Positions 1 to 8,843 of a DNA stretch of 64,000 bases are shown here, in pieces. The stretch covers positions 39,971 through 103,970 of the forward strand of contig NZ_BAHC01000118.1 in NCBI RefSeq assembly GCF_000298195.1, in the 5' to 3' direction. A program made the position numbers and the translations under genes. This DNA is from Gordonia rhizosphera NBRC 16068. GTDB lineage: Bacteria; Actinomycetota; Actinomycetes; Mycobacteriales; Mycobacteriaceae. The stretch's first letter is position 1. The number at the start of each line of letters is the position of its first letter. The notes beneath the pieces are model-generated. The model searched no databases. It had not been told where the DNA came from and saw only the letters and a list, made by a program, of their open reading frames with translations.

Positions 1-36
1 GGGAATTCCTCCCGGGGAGCTACCACAGGACCACTG

Positions 37-1131
37 TCAGTAGCCGTGTCCTGAGCCGGTCGACGACAACGCACCGATCTCGTTCAGATACCCGACGATG
101 GCGGGCACCGTCCTCTTGCGTGCCGATCCACCGACCAGCAGCCCGACATGTCCAGCCCTCAGGACGCGCTCCGCACCCGTCCCGTCGCCCACCAGTCCGG
201 TCAACGGGGCCACAGAGGTCGGTGGCGTCACGTGGTCGGTGGTGCCGTAGATGTTGAGGAATGGTGCCGTGATGGAGTCCAACGACCGCACCGTGCCGCC
301 CATCATCACCTTGCCGGAGACGAGGCTGTTGTCGCGGTTGAGCACGCGGATCATCTCGACGAAGACCGCACCCGGGAACGGGACATGGTCGTGCGCCCAG
401 TGGGTGAGGGCCCAGATCGCCTGTGTCGCCTGACGGTCATGAAGCCTGTCGATCAGGGTGACATATCCGGTGAGGTCACCGAGCGGGCGCAGCATCTGGA
501 ATGCGCGCAGCATCGCCGCCGGCGGCACGTTACCGGTTTCGTCCAGGATGTCCTCGGGCTCGATACGTCCCTGCTGGGTCAGCCAGGACAACGGGCCCAT
601 CTCGGCCCAATTGGTCGGAGCCGCGAGCGTGATGAGGGCGCGGGGTTGCCGTGGCGGTTTGGAGGCCGCCCACAACAACGCGATGAGTCCACCGAAACAG
701 TGCCCGACGACCACCGGATCCTGTCCGGACAGCTCGACGACCCGGTCGAAGGCCTGCTGCATGTAATCGTCGACGTAGCGACTCATCGTGGCCGACGCAT
801 CCCGCGCGTCCGGGGTGCCCCAGTCGAGCAGGTACACGTCATAACCCTCCGCCAGGAGGTGCTCCACGACGCTGTCGCCCGGACGCAGATCCCAGATGTA
901 GCTGCGGTTGACCAGGCTTGGTACCAGCAGGAGCGGTGATCCGTTGTCCACTCCGGCCCGATACCGTTTCATCGATGCGCGCCCATCCGACCAGACGACC
1001 GTGCTCGACGTGCACCCGACTCCCGGACGGTCCAACCCGGCGAGCAGTCGGAGCCCGTTCACCGCACGCAGACGTGTTCGATCGACCCGGCCGCCGACGG
1101 CCTCGGGAGTGTTCACACCGGCGATTTTCAT
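37..1131 (-). CDS. PHA-synthase-like alpha/beta hydrolase (class III PhaC type)
   Basis: This 364-residue protein has the PhaC variant of the lipase box, GHCFGG, with a cysteine nucleophile at about residue 145. The partner aspartate lies in YGTTDHVTPP (about 299) and the histidine in RAGHVGLLVG (about 328). Length and motifs fit a class III-like poly(3-hydroxyalkanoate) synthase, which polymerises hydroxyacyl-CoA in the cytoplasm. The ATG at 1131 overlaps the stop of the upstream small gene (ATGA), so translation is probably coupled. An in-frame extension upstream is arginine-rich and antisense-like, so I rejected it. No ketothiolase or acetoacetyl-CoA reductase lies beside it. A thioesterase- or hydrolase-like role cannot be excluded from sequence alone. 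Confidence 0.8.
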   Translation of the reverse strand: MKIAGVNTPEAVGGRVDRTRLRAVNGLRLLAGLDRPGVGCTSSTVVWSDGRASMKRYRAGVDNGSPLLLVPSLVNRSYIWDLRPGDSVVEHLLAEGYDVYLLDWGTPDARDASATMSRYVDDYMQQAFDRVVELSGQDPVVVGHCFGGLIALLWAASKPPRQPRALITLAAPTNWAEMGPLSWLTQQGRIEPEDILDETGNVPPAAMLRAFQMLRPLGDLTGYVTLIDRLHDRQATQAIWALTHWAHDHVPFPGAVFVEMIRVLNRDNSLVSGKVMMGGTVRSLDSITAPFLNIYGTTDHVTPPTSVAPLTGLVGDGTGAERVLRAGHVGLLVGGSARKRTVPAIVGYLNEIGALSSTGSGHGY

Positions 1132-1439
1132 GACCGCACCTCCGCTGCCGTCGCGATCACCGAGTCGTGCTGCGCCTGCCTCGGCATGTGCCCCGACTGC
1201 TCGATCGCTCGGGTCAATCTGGCGATCTGTCGGCCGGTGGGTAGACCGAGGGACCCGGCGATCGCTGTCTGGCCTTGTCGGATTGCGCCTTTGGCGAGGC
1301 GCTGGATCGAGGTCCATGCGGTCAGCGCGTCGAGGAACGCGTCGGTGCGCACGATGTCCTCGAGGGGTGGTGACACCCGGCGCTCGAGTGTGAAGTAGAC
1401 CTGTGTGGGGTCCACGATCCATCCGAGGGTGAGCTTCAT
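1128..1439 (-). CDS. Small hypothetical protein, possible PhaC partner
   Basis: This is a 103-residue protein beginning MKLTLGWIVDPTQVYF. It has no signal peptide or membrane segment and a mostly helical look in its C-terminal two thirds. I do not recognise the family. The start at 1439 is chosen because AAAGGAC lies 6 bases upstream; a longer in-frame start at 1475 lacks a better site. Its stop overlaps the start of the PhaC-like gene by 4 bases. Class III PHA synthases normally need a second subunit (PhaE), and small coat proteins (phasins) are often encoded beside PhaC, so a partner role is a fair inference. No PhaE or phasin motif can be seen that would prove it. Confidence 0.6.
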   Translation of the reverse strand: MKLTLGWIVDPTQVYFTLERRVSPPLEDIVRTDAFLDALTAWTSIQRLAKGAIRQGQTAIAGSLGLPTGRQIARLTRAIEQSGHMPRQAQHDSVIATAAEVRS

Positions 1440-1509
1440 CGGAAGTCCTTTCTGGGGAGATCGATTTCGGTCCACCGGATCGATCGGTGGGTGGTGGATG
1501 GCTTGGCCG

Positions 1510-2703
1510 TCAGTCGTTGGTGACGGCCGTGGCGTCGGTGGTGTGACCGGTGCTGGTCTCGTCGAGCGCGAGCCGATGCTTCTTCGACTGCGTCGACCGC
1601 GTCAGTGCGCGGACGGGCGAAATCCGCGGACCGCGCCAGCGCTCTGCCGCGAGTGTGGACAGGATCCGCGCGGTATTCGCCATCGGGGTGCGGAGCCAAC
1701 TCTCGTCCAGTCGCCGTTCTGTCTCCGCAGCAAGGGAATACCACCGGATCGGGTGATCGGGAACTGTTGGTACTCCACCTGGCACGGGAGAAACGCCCGC
1801 CACCGTCTCAGCGATGCTCTTCAGTGCCGAGTGGCCCGACGGGAAGATCCCGTCCATGTCGACGAAGCCGTGCATCTGACGCGGAAACTCCTCACACAGA
1901 ACCTGATTCCCGGCCGCTTCGAGAGCCCGGGCGTATGCGCGCCCATCCGGACAGAACGGATCTGCACCGCCGAGGACGATATGTGCGGGCGGCAACCCTG
2001 CGTGCGAGTCGGCGAACAACGGCGAGATCGTCGGATCGGTCCGTTCGATACCCGTCAGCGAATGGAGGCCGAACCACTCGATTGCGGCACCGTCGAAGAA
2101 TCCGGAGGCAGCCGTGTGATCCATGTGCGCGAGCGTGAGGTCGGTCGCCGGATAGATCAGGATTTGTCCCGCGATGCCGGCACCCGCATGGTCTCGGAAG
2201 TGGCAGCACGCCGCAGCGGCCATGTTTCCGCCGGCCGAGTCGCCCGCCACGATCAATCGCCGTCGGTCCGCCCCGAGCTGGGCCGCATGTCGGTATGCCC
2301 AGGCGATGGCCGTGCGCGCGTCCTCGTGGGATTGCGTGATGGGTACTTCGGGTGAGCGCCGGTAGTCGACCGACACGACGACCGCAGAAGAATAGTTGGC
2401 CAGCTTGCGGCACGTGGCGTCGGCCGTGAACAGATCGCCGATCACAAACCCTCCGCCGTGCATCCACACGACGATCGGGGCACCGATACGACGGCGGCGC
2501 GGCCAATACACCCGCACGGGTACCTCATGGCCCTCGGGGCTCGACGCGATCGTGGATCGCGACCATCCTCCGATGGTTCTCCGAGTCGTGGTGGCAACGA
2601 GTATCTGATAGTCGATGCGCGCCTGCTCCGGCGTCCGGGTGACGATGTTCGGCCATCCGACGAGGTCAAGCCACGCCGCCAGCGTGCGCCCTCGAGGGTC
2701 CAT
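1510..2703 (-). CDS. HSL-family alpha/beta hydrolase (lipase/esterase)
   Basis: This 397-residue serine hydrolase belongs to the hormone-sensitive-lipase family. The oxyanion motif HGGG is at about residues 82-85 and the nucleophile elbow GDSAGG at 154-159. The acid and base lie in GGADPFCPDG and QMHGFVDMDG. About 90 residues past the usual family end form a C-terminal extension of unknown role, rich in basic residues. ATG 2703 is preferred because AAAGG lies 10 bases upstream; an in-frame ATG at 2733 lacks a ribosome site and sits closer to the operator at 2751-2768. It leads the minus-strand unit with the small gene and the PhaC-like gene. A role releasing an acid or alcohol from an ester that feeds the neighbouring CoA ligases is inferred. 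Confidence 0.82.
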   Translation of the reverse strand: MDPRGRTLAAWLDLVGWPNIVTRTPEQARIDYQILVATTTRRTIGGWSRSTIASSPEGHEVPVRVYWPRRRRIGAPIVVWMHGGGFVIGDLFTADATCRKLANYSSAVVVSVDYRRSPEVPITQSHEDARTAIAWAYRHAAQLGADRRRLIVAGDSAGGNMAAAACCHFRDHAGAGIAGQILIYPATDLTLAHMDHTAASGFFDGAAIEWFGLHSLTGIERTDPTISPLFADSHAGLPPAHIVLGGADPFCPDGRAYARALEAAGNQVLCEEFPRQMHGFVDMDGIFPSGHSALKSIAETVAGVSPVPGGVPTVPDHPIRWYSLAAETERRLDESWLRTPMANTARILSTLAAERWRGPRISPVRALTRSTQSKKHRLALDETSTGHTTDATAVTND

Positions 2704-2750
2704 CCCGCTGCGACCTTTGGTGGTGTGCTGCATCACGACGGCCACGATAC

Positions 2751-2768
2751 TGACCGCACGTACGGTTA
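2751..2768. promoter_or_regulatory. Predicted TetR operator, copy 1 (hydrolase promoter)
   Basis: The sequence TGACCGCACGTACGGTTA is a near-perfect inverted repeat lying 48 bases before the hydrolase start. Five more copies occur in this window, all upstream of lipid genes or the TetR gene at 8844-9542. Confidence 0.75.
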
Positions 2769-2899
2769 GGCAAGCGGATGTGATCCAATGCGCCCCGCCC
2801 TCGGCTGGTGCGGGTGTCAACAGCCCAGGGTTGGACTACCCCAGATGAACGCGCGAACAGGACCACCGAGGCGGAGGCATTCGTACGAACCTTGCGTAC

Positions 2900-2917
2900 T
2901 GACCGCTCGTACGGTTA
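2900..2917. promoter_or_regulatory. Predicted TetR operator, copy 2 (CoA ligase promoter)
   Basis: TGACCGCTCGTACGGTTA lies 79 bases before the acyl-CoA ligase start at 2997. It shares the divergent intergenic region with copy 1, so each direction appears to have its own site. Confidence 0.72.
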
Positions 2918-2996
2918 GCGTCACTGCGGGCGCCGAGAAGCCGTCGGTCATCTCCGCGCCGCATCCACGATTCGGTTCCGAGCAGGAGAACGTGAC

Positions 2997-4583
2997 ATGA
3001 CCATCGCCAACGACGCCAACGCCGATGCCGATACCGTGGTGCCCATCGGGAACCACATCGATCGTTGGGTGCAGAGCAAACCCGATGAACACGCGGTCAG
3101 CTATGGGACAACGGACTACACCTGGGCCCAGTTCCGCACACGTATCCGCGCGAACGCCGCCGCGCAGGTGGCCGACGGCATCCGGACCGGTGATCGAATC
3201 GCATTCTTGGACAAGAACAATCTCGCGTGTCTGGAGACGACGTTGGCGGCATCGCTGACGGGTGCGGCCAACGCCGTCATCAACTTTCGACTCTCGCCCG
3301 ACGAGGTCGCCTACATCGTCAACGATGCGCGGGCGAGGATCGTGATCGTCGGGTCGGAGTTCGCCGATCTGATCGCCGGCCTGCGCGACGAGTTGCCGAC
3401 CGTGGAACGGGTGATCGTGACCGGCGGTGTCGACGACGACTACGAGAAGTGGATTGCCGGGGCGAGCGACGCCGATTTCGAGCCCGTCCGCTTCGACCCA
3501 GACGCCAGTTTTCTGCAGCTCTACACCTCGGGAACGACCGGGCACCCGAAGGGTGCGATGCTGACTCATCGGAGTCTCGGTGCGCACAACGCCGCGGCGG
3601 CCGTGGGCTTCGGCTTCACGCCCTCGTCGGTGAACATGGTTGCCATGCCGCTATTTCACGTGGGCGGCTCATCGTGGTCGCTTGCGGGGATCTCGGTCGG
3701 CGCACAGACCATTGTGGTCCGCGATGTCGACCCGAGCGCGGTGCTCGATGAGATCGTCGAACGCAAGGTCACACATGCGTTTTTCGTGCCGGCCGTCTTT
3801 GGCTTCTTCCTCGAGGAGCCCCGGGTCGCCGACCGCGACTACTCGGCCGTGCGCTGCCTCGGCTACGGCGGATCGCCGATGCCATTGCCGACGATGCGGG
3901 CGTGTCTGGAAACGTGGCCCGACGCCGACTTCTATCAGGTGTACGGCATGACGGAGATGTCCGGCGTCTTCAGCGTGCTCGGTCCCGAGGACCACCGCGA
4001 CCTCGCGCACCCTGAACGGCTGGTGTCGGCCGGACGCCCGTTGCCCGGGGTGACCGTCACTGTCGTCGATCGGGACGGTAACGCGTTGGCGCCGGGCAGC
4101 ATCGGCGAGTTCTGGGTGCAGTCCAAACAACACATGCTGGGCTACTGGGGCAATCCAGAGGCGACGTCGAAGACCCTGGTGGGGGACGACTGGTTGCGCA
4201 CCGGTGACGCCGGGCTGCTTGACGACGACGGCTACCTGTACATCTCCGACCGCGTCAAGGACATGATCATCTCGGGCGGCGAGAACATCTACCCCGCAGA
4301 GGTCGAACGGGTGATCATCGAGAATCCCGCGGTCGCCGATGTCGCCGTGATCGGGGTACCCGACGAGAAGTGGGGCGAGACGGTCAAGGCGGTCGTGGTC
4401 CTCGCCGACGACGCCTCGACGACAGACGTCGAGCTCATCGCGTACTGTCGGGAACGTCTCGCGGGCTACAAGACCCCGAAGTCGGTGGAATTCCTCTCCG
4501 CCCTGCCGCGTAACTCGACGGGCAAGATCCTCAAGCGTGAGCTGCGAAAGCCGTACTGGGAGGGTCGCACCCTCCACTCGTAG
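2997..4583 (+). CDS. Acyl-CoA ligase (ANL superfamily, FadD type), first paralogue
   Basis: This 528-residue enzyme should adenylate a carboxylic acid and transfer it to CoA. It shows the AMP-binding loop YTSGTTGHPKGAM (about 176-188), VYGMTEMSG, the hinge WLRTGDAG followed by SDRVKDMIISGGENIYP, and the C-terminal catalytic lysine region NSTGKILKREL. The ATG at 2997 has GGAG 9 bases upstream. The protein is a clear paralogue of the ligase at 19903-21489: same length, and the same RIAFLDKN and GVPDEKWGE stretches. A predicted TetR operator lies upstream, placing it in the lipid regulon. The substrate cannot be read from sequence; the context suggests a branched or cyclic acid made by the P450-ADH-ALDH cascade. 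Confidence 0.9.
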   Translation: MTIANDANADADTVVPIGNHIDRWVQSKPDEHAVSYGTTDYTWAQFRTRIRANAAAQVADGIRTGDRIAFLDKNNLACLETTLAASLTGAANAVINFRLSPDEVAYIVNDARARIVIVGSEFADLIAGLRDELPTVERVIVTGGVDDDYEKWIAGASDADFEPVRFDPDASFLQLYTSGTTGHPKGAMLTHRSLGAHNAAAAVGFGFTPSSVNMVAMPLFHVGGSSWSLAGISVGAQTIVVRDVDPSAVLDEIVERKVTHAFFVPAVFGFFLEEPRVADRDYSAVRCLGYGGSPMPLPTMRACLETWPDADFYQVYGMTEMSGVFSVLGPEDHRDLAHPERLVSAGRPLPGVTVTVVDRDGNALAPGSIGEFWVQSKQHMLGYWGNPEATSKTLVGDDWLRTGDAGLLDDDGYLYISDRVKDMIISGGENIYPAEVERVIIENPAVADVAVIGVPDEKWGETVKAVVVLADDASTTDVELIAYCRERLAGYKTPKSVEFLSALPRNSTGKILKRELRKPYWEGRTLHS

Positions 4584-4635
4584 CGCTCACCGGAGCGTGA
4601 TGGCGAGGGGAGCCCCGAGCCCGCCGTTGTCGATC

Positions 4636-4678
4636 GGGGACTCGAGTTCCCTTCGCCACCAGGTATTTACCGGTGAAG
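4636..4678. terminator. Hairpins between convergent genes
   Basis: Two adjacent inverted repeats lie between the ligase stop and the subtilase stop: GGGGACTCGAGTTCCC, and CTTCGCC paired with GGTGAAG across a 14-base loop. There is no T run, so termination in either direction is only probable. Confidence 0.45.
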
Positions 4679-4756
4679 GATCGATTCATCCACCGGGCTG
4701 TTCAAGCCGGGACGACGCCCGCGCGATCAGCAGATGGGCAGCCGCGTCGCTGCCTG

Positions 4757-5956
4757 TCACGGAGCGACGGCGAGTCCCGATCCGACATCCTCCTTCGGCA
4801 GCATCAGCCCCTCGGTGCCGTTGATGAGGGCTTTCCACAACTCTTGCCCTCGCTTTCCGGTGCTCTGCGCGATCAGCGCGGCGATACCGGCGACGTGCGG
4901 AGTGGCCATGGAGGTGCCACTGATCGTGTTGTAGCGGTCGGGCAACGGCCAACTCGAGTACACGTCGACTCCGGGGGCTGCGATGTCGATCGCCCCGCCC
5001 TCGACCGTGGTCGCACGGGCCGAGAACGAGGCGATCCGCAGATCGGAGGCCAGTGCCGCCACCGCGAGTATCGATGGTGAGTTGGCGGGGCTGCCCACGA
5101 ATCCCGGATTGCCCGGGCGGGCTGCGTTGTTGCCCGCCGCCGCGATGATCAGCGATCCGGCGGCCAGGGCCCGCCGACCGACCTCCTCGTAGGCGCGGAC
5201 CGGTTGCGGATTGTTGGCGCCCAACGACATCGAGATGACCGCGCAGCGGTTCGCCAGTGCCCATTCGATGCCGGCGAGAATGCCTGTATCCGAACCCGAT
5301 CCCTGATTGCTGAGAACCTTGCCCACGAAGATGTTCGCCCCGGCGGCCACCCCGTAGCGCGGACCCTGTCCGGGTCTCTTCGGACCGCACGATGTGCCGA
5401 CGCAATGGGTTCCGTGTCCGTTGCCATCCTGGACGTTTTGCCCGGTGATGAATGACTTCGTGGTGATCGTGCGGCCAGCGAAATCAGGGTGGTTGAGATC
5501 GAACCCGGTGTCCAGAACGGCGACGTTCACGCCGGTGCCGTCGAACTGGGACGTGGTGGCGCGGGTGGCCTGCAGCCCCCAGGTGCTCGACCGGCCGTCC
5601 CGCAGGTGGGTCTCGACGGCAAGCGGAGCGGCGAGCGCGTGCACGACGTGTTCCGGTTCGATTGCGATGATGACCGGGCTGACGTCGGCGACGTCGCCGA
5701 GCGATTCCAGCTGTACGCCACTGACGTCCGCGACGGCGACGCCGAGCCGCTCCAGAATTGTGGCGTCCGCCGATTCGATGTCGTCGACACCGACCGATTC
5801 GGGGCCGAGGCCGTCGCTCGACGCCACCGTGTTGATTCCCGCTACCTGCTGCAATGCCTCGACGCGCTGGTCGTGAGTGCTGTCCTCGGTGAACGTGATG
5901 ATCTGACGACCGGTGGTTTCGGCGGGGTCGGTGTTGGTGGTGTCGTCGGAAATCAT
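4757..5956 (-). CDS. Subtilisin-like serine peptidase (S8), no signal peptide
   Basis: This 399-residue protease has a complete S8 triad: Asp in AVLDTGFDLNHPDF, His in GNGHGTHCVGT and Ser in ISGTSMATPHVAG. The oxyanion Asn lies in IIAAAGNNAA. The first 120 residues resemble an I9-type pro-region (GRQIITFTEDSTHDQRVEAL). The N-terminus MISDDTTNTDPAE is polar, with no signal peptide or membrane anchor, so the protein appears cytoplasmic. ATG 5956 is chosen because AGGTAGAG precedes it; upstream in-frame codons overlap the trypsin-like gene. Only 5 bases separate it from that gene, so the two are almost certainly co-transcribed. The target is unknown. A protein-processing or conflict role is inference. 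Confidence 0.85.
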   Translation of the reverse strand: MISDDTTNTDPAETTGRQIITFTEDSTHDQRVEALQQVAGINTVASSDGLGPESVGVDDIESADATILERLGVAVADVSGVQLESLGDVADVSPVIIAIEPEHVVHALAAPLAVETHLRDGRSSTWGLQATRATTSQFDGTGVNVAVLDTGFDLNHPDFAGRTITTKSFITGQNVQDGNGHGTHCVGTSCGPKRPGQGPRYGVAAGANIFVGKVLSNQGSGSDTGILAGIEWALANRCAVISMSLGANNPQPVRAYEEVGRRALAAGSLIIAAAGNNAARPGNPGFVGSPANSPSILAVAALASDLRIASFSARATTVEGGAIDIAAPGVDVYSSWPLPDRYNTISGTSMATPHVAGIAALIAQSTGKRGQELWKALINGTEGLMLPKEDVGSGLAVAP

Positions 5957-5961
5957 GATCT

Positions 5962-7122
5962 CTACCTGTCTTTCTGGATGGGTGGTGCTGAGCCGTCGAT
6001 CGTGACCGTCACCCGGAACGGCCCGATCATGGTGGTCACGGCGGACGACGCGGCTTCGGTGTTTCGTACCGGATCGGCGGGTACTGATCCGGTGTTGCTG
6101 GCCGATTGACCGATGATCGGTGCGACCAGGTCTTGTTGGGCGGTCGAGTAATGCTGTGCCCGAAGCCATCCGATGATCTGGCTGATCCGGACGCCTTCGT
6201 TCAATACACCGCCGGTGTCGGGTCGATCGGGCGCCCGAACGCTCGCGTGGTGTAGGGCGACGACCTCCCATTGGTCGTTGAAGACCGGTGATCCCGAGGA
6301 CCCGCGTTCGGTGTCGGCCGCATAGTGGAGGTAGCGATCGAGGACGTCGACGAGGCGGTTCTCCCGGAGTGCGATGGCCTTCTTGTCTCCGCGCGGATGC
6401 TGGACGATGGTGACGAACTCGCCGATCACCACAGTGCCCTGCATGTCGGTGAGGGGGTTGAAACCGAATCTGTGCACCTGTTGTGGAGTCGCCCGCAGTG
6501 CAACCAACGCGAAATCGAGATCGCGATCGGCGAGGTAGAGCCGATCGGCGTCGAAATCGAAACGCTGCGGTGTCAAGGGTCGGCCGTTGACGTCGTCCTG
6601 GTAGTCGAATTCCACTGCGCTCTGTCGCGCCACGTCGATACTCGGCAGGACGTGATGGTTGGTGAGCATCAGCTGTGGGGTGACCAGGAACCCCGTCCCG
6701 AAGCCTCGGCCGCCGGAGATCACCACGCGACCCACCGATCGCGCCGCGAGTACCCCGGCGTCGAGGTAGCGCACACCGATGAAGTCGCAGGTGTTGATGA
6801 TCGCCTCGACGATCCGGCCGACATCCCCACTCTCATCGGTGAGGTCGCGGAGCCTGCCCATGGCAGCCCTCAGGTCGGGACGACGCTGCGGGTCGACACG
6901 CGCGGTGTCGCCATCCACGTAGTACCGCGCGAGGCGATCGATCCGTCGGGCGATGCGGTCGGCCGTATTCGCCGCCACGACACCACCATCGACCGACAGC
7001 GCCACCTCGTTCGTACCGCGGGGCATGGTGCGTTCGTTGACGCGTTGTCGCGCGGCACTTTCCTGGCTCTCACGTTCGTCGTCGAAGTCGGGATCAACCA
7101 GCGAGCGAGAAATGATGGTCAT
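5962..7122 (-). CDS. Trypsin-like serine peptidase with helical N-terminal region
   Basis: This is a 386-residue protein. Residues from about 125 on form a trypsin-like fold: His in MLTNHHVLP, Asp in DRDLDFALVAL, and the Ser region DTERGSSGSPVFN. The first 120 residues are charged and helical, and I do not recognise them. No signal peptide or membrane segment precedes the domain, unlike secreted trypsins. The ATG at 7122 has GAGGAGG 7 bases upstream. It is the first gene of a two-gene unit with the S8 peptidase. One protease might activate the other by removing its pro-region; this is inferred from gene order and the I9-like region only. Confidence 0.82.
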   Translation of the reverse strand: MTIISRSLVDPDFDDERESQESAARQRVNERTMPRGTNEVALSVDGGVVAANTADRIARRIDRLARYYVDGDTARVDPQRRPDLRAAMGRLRDLTDESGDVGRIVEAIINTCDFIGVRYLDAGVLAARSVGRVVISGGRGFGTGFLVTPQLMLTNHHVLPSIDVARQSAVEFDYQDDVNGRPLTPQRFDFDADRLYLADRDLDFALVALRATPQQVHRFGFNPLTDMQGTVVIGEFVTIVQHPRGDKKAIALRENRLVDVLDRYLHYAADTERGSSGSPVFNDQWEVVALHHASVRAPDRPDTGGVLNEGVRISQIIGWLRAQHYSTAQQDLVAPIIGQSASNTGSVPADPVRNTEAASSAVTTMIGPFRVTVTIDGSAPPIQKDR

Positions 7123-7334
7123 GCTCTGACCTCCTCTGCGGCGAGGTGGCGCTCAGTCCGGGCGTCGCGTGTGCACAAGCCTCGTCCACAACGACACGCC
7201 TGTAACGAGTACTCGCTACCTGAATCGAGTCGTCGAACTACTCGCAACCGACATCGGCTGGATACGTGCGCAGGCAGCGGCACACGGTGTGCTCACGTGA
7301 GCGGTCGGCCTGTGACTTCCGGACGCACGCATCA

Positions 7335-8033
7335 TCAACAGCGCGGACAGTGTGGTGTGAGACCGGTCCGCATTCCCAGTGATACCGCGGCGCCGACGAC
7401 CCTCGGCCACATGCTCGTGGCGGCCAGGGCGAAATCCTGGACCTGTCCAACGGTTGCGCGCACGACCTCGACGTCGACGTCGGTGTTCCACAACGCCAAC
7501 GCTCGGCCGTTGGAGTGCGCCGCGTGGTAGTAGACACCGCGCACCCTACGGCGAGCAACGGGCTGGTCCTCGTAGATCGCCCGGGCCCATTCCTGCGTAC
7601 GCGGTCGCGGGTAGTCGCCGGTCGCCAACGATGGGAGCGCGCCGATGCGCATGGCGGCACCTTCTCCCCGTAGATCGAGCACCCTGATCGGAGACGTCGG
7701 TTTCACCAGTGCCACGCGGTAATTCGGGCAGACAGCCGCGTCTCTCAGGTCGCCGAAGACCTCACCGAACGCCGTCGTGAGGTTGCCGGCGACGTAGAGC
7801 ACCGACCGGTTGTCCGGGCAGTTCTGCGCGATGCCGGACGGGGCCGGAATGTGGTGGTCGAGCCGGTGCAGGGGACCGAAGGACCGGTGGGCGGCACCAT
7901 CGAGTGCGTGCTCTGATCGGTGGTAGATGCGGCACCAATACCACGGATGAGAGGGTGCGGGCTCGCGCCAGCGCCATGTCCACGCCCTCCCACCGGTGAG
8001 AGGACGGACCGGCGTCGGCAGCGCCGCTACCAC
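7335..8033 (-). CDS. RES-domain toxin (putative NAD+-consuming)
   Basis: This is a RES-family protein of about 232 residues. The Arg-bearing start WYWCRIYHRS and the Glu-bearing segment TTAFGEVFGDL follow the family layout. Family members such as MbcT break down NAD+. The gene directly follows and overlaps its HTH antitoxin. No ATG fits: the best start is the GTG at 8033, which overlaps the antitoxin stop by 7 bases, but homology is convincing only from about residue 20, so the start is uncertain. Neighbouring frames carry only antisense-like sequence. Confidence 0.75.
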   Translation of the reverse strand: MVAALPTPVRPLTGGRAWTWRWREPAPSHPWYWCRIYHRSEHALDGAAHRSFGPLHRLDHHIPAPSGIAQNCPDNRSVLYVAGNLTTAFGEVFGDLRDAAVCPNYRVALVKPTSPIRVLDLRGEGAAMRIGALPSLATGDYPRPRTQEWARAIYEDQPVARRRVRGVYYHAAHSNGRALALWNTDVDVEVVRATVGQVQDFALAATSMWPRVVGAAVSLGMRTGLTPHCPRC

Positions 8034-8671
8034 GCCGCCGACGTGGCGATGGCCGCAACCGCGATGACCTCGTCGACGCGGTCCCCGGCGAGCGCCTGGG
8101 CTGGTGTCGCGCCGTCGAGATCGACATTGGGCGCAGTGACCCATTCGGTCAGCGACACCAGGCCCCCGGGAAATTCGTCGCGGAGCCGTGCCAACCCCGG
8201 CACGAAGCCGTGGGCGCAGCCGGCATTGAACTGCCACAGGGGAAGTCGCCACTCGCGCCCCTTCTTCAACCCGAGGAGATCACCCGACTTGATGCGGTCG
8301 AGCACGGCCTGTTCGGACACCTCCAGCAGCTCCGCGGCCTCGGCACGAGTCAGCGAGTGTCCAACCACCGCGTGCCGCGCGGTGAATTGCCGGCGCAGAT
8401 TCTCCAGTGCCGCCTCCTTGCGCTGAGTCGGTGTGGGACCCGGACCCCACAGGGCCGCGTCGAGATCATCGTTCTCGCCGACACCACGCAGGAAGCTCTC
8501 GCGCACGGGCTCGGAAACACTGCGCAACGCGTCATCGACGGCCGCTGAGAACCCGGGCGACCCTTCGATCACCGAGAGGCCGGAAGCGGTGCGGCCTCGG
8601 CCGGTCGAGCCTTTCGCCCGCGTCTGGGTGCGCCTGTCGCCGGCCGTCGTCCTGGTCGCCATGACAGCCAT
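8027..8671 (-). CDS. Antitoxin with excisionase-type HTH and toxin-binding C-terminus
   Basis: This 214-residue protein has a disordered basic N-terminus. A helix-turn-helix follows at about 105-145 (SLTRAEAAELLEVSEQAVLD, then RIKSGDLLGLKKGREWRLPLWQF), and then a C-terminal module ending TPAQALAGDRVDEVI. That last part matches the Xre/MbcA/ParS toxin-binding pattern. This architecture goes with RES toxins, and the toxin gene overlaps its 3' end. A second ATG at 8662 is equally possible; neither has a clear ribosome site. Autorepression through the direct repeats at 8694-8711 is likely. Confidence 0.75.
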   Translation of the reverse strand: MAVMATRTTAGDRRTQTRAKGSTGRGRTASGLSVIEGSPGFSAAVDDALRSVSEPVRESFLRGVGENDDLDAALWGPGPTPTQRKEAALENLRRQFTARHAVVGHSLTRAEAAELLEVSEQAVLDRIKSGDLLGLKKGREWRLPLWQFNAGCAHGFVPGLARLRDEFPGGLVSLTEWVTAPNVDLDGATPAQALAGDRVDEVIAVAAIATSAAW

Positions 8672-8693
8672 GATACCGGCGGCCAGAAGAGCC

Positions 8694-8711
8694 TGAACAA
8701 GCTAAACAAGC
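8694..8711. promoter_or_regulatory. Paired 9-bp direct repeats upstream of the toxin-antitoxin genes
   Basis: TGAACAAGC is followed at once by TAAACAAGC, 8 of 9 bases identical. They lie 22 bases before the antitoxin start, where an autoregulatory antitoxin would bind. Function is inferred from position. Confidence 0.4.
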
Positions 8712-8843
8712 CCCCACACAAACACGAGAAGGAATTCGCACGCACCCGGCGACCGAAGATGTCGTCATCCGAAGGGCCGCGACTGGTGGCCGCGGCACAC
8801 GCGCGGAAGCCATCGGACGCTACTGATCTCAGAGGTGACGGCC

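Noticed and set aside
1132..1422. N-terminal 97-residue extension of the PhaC-like protein
   Set aside because: It is antisense-like, arginine-rich and overlaps the small upstream gene, whose stop/start overlap fixes the start at 1131.
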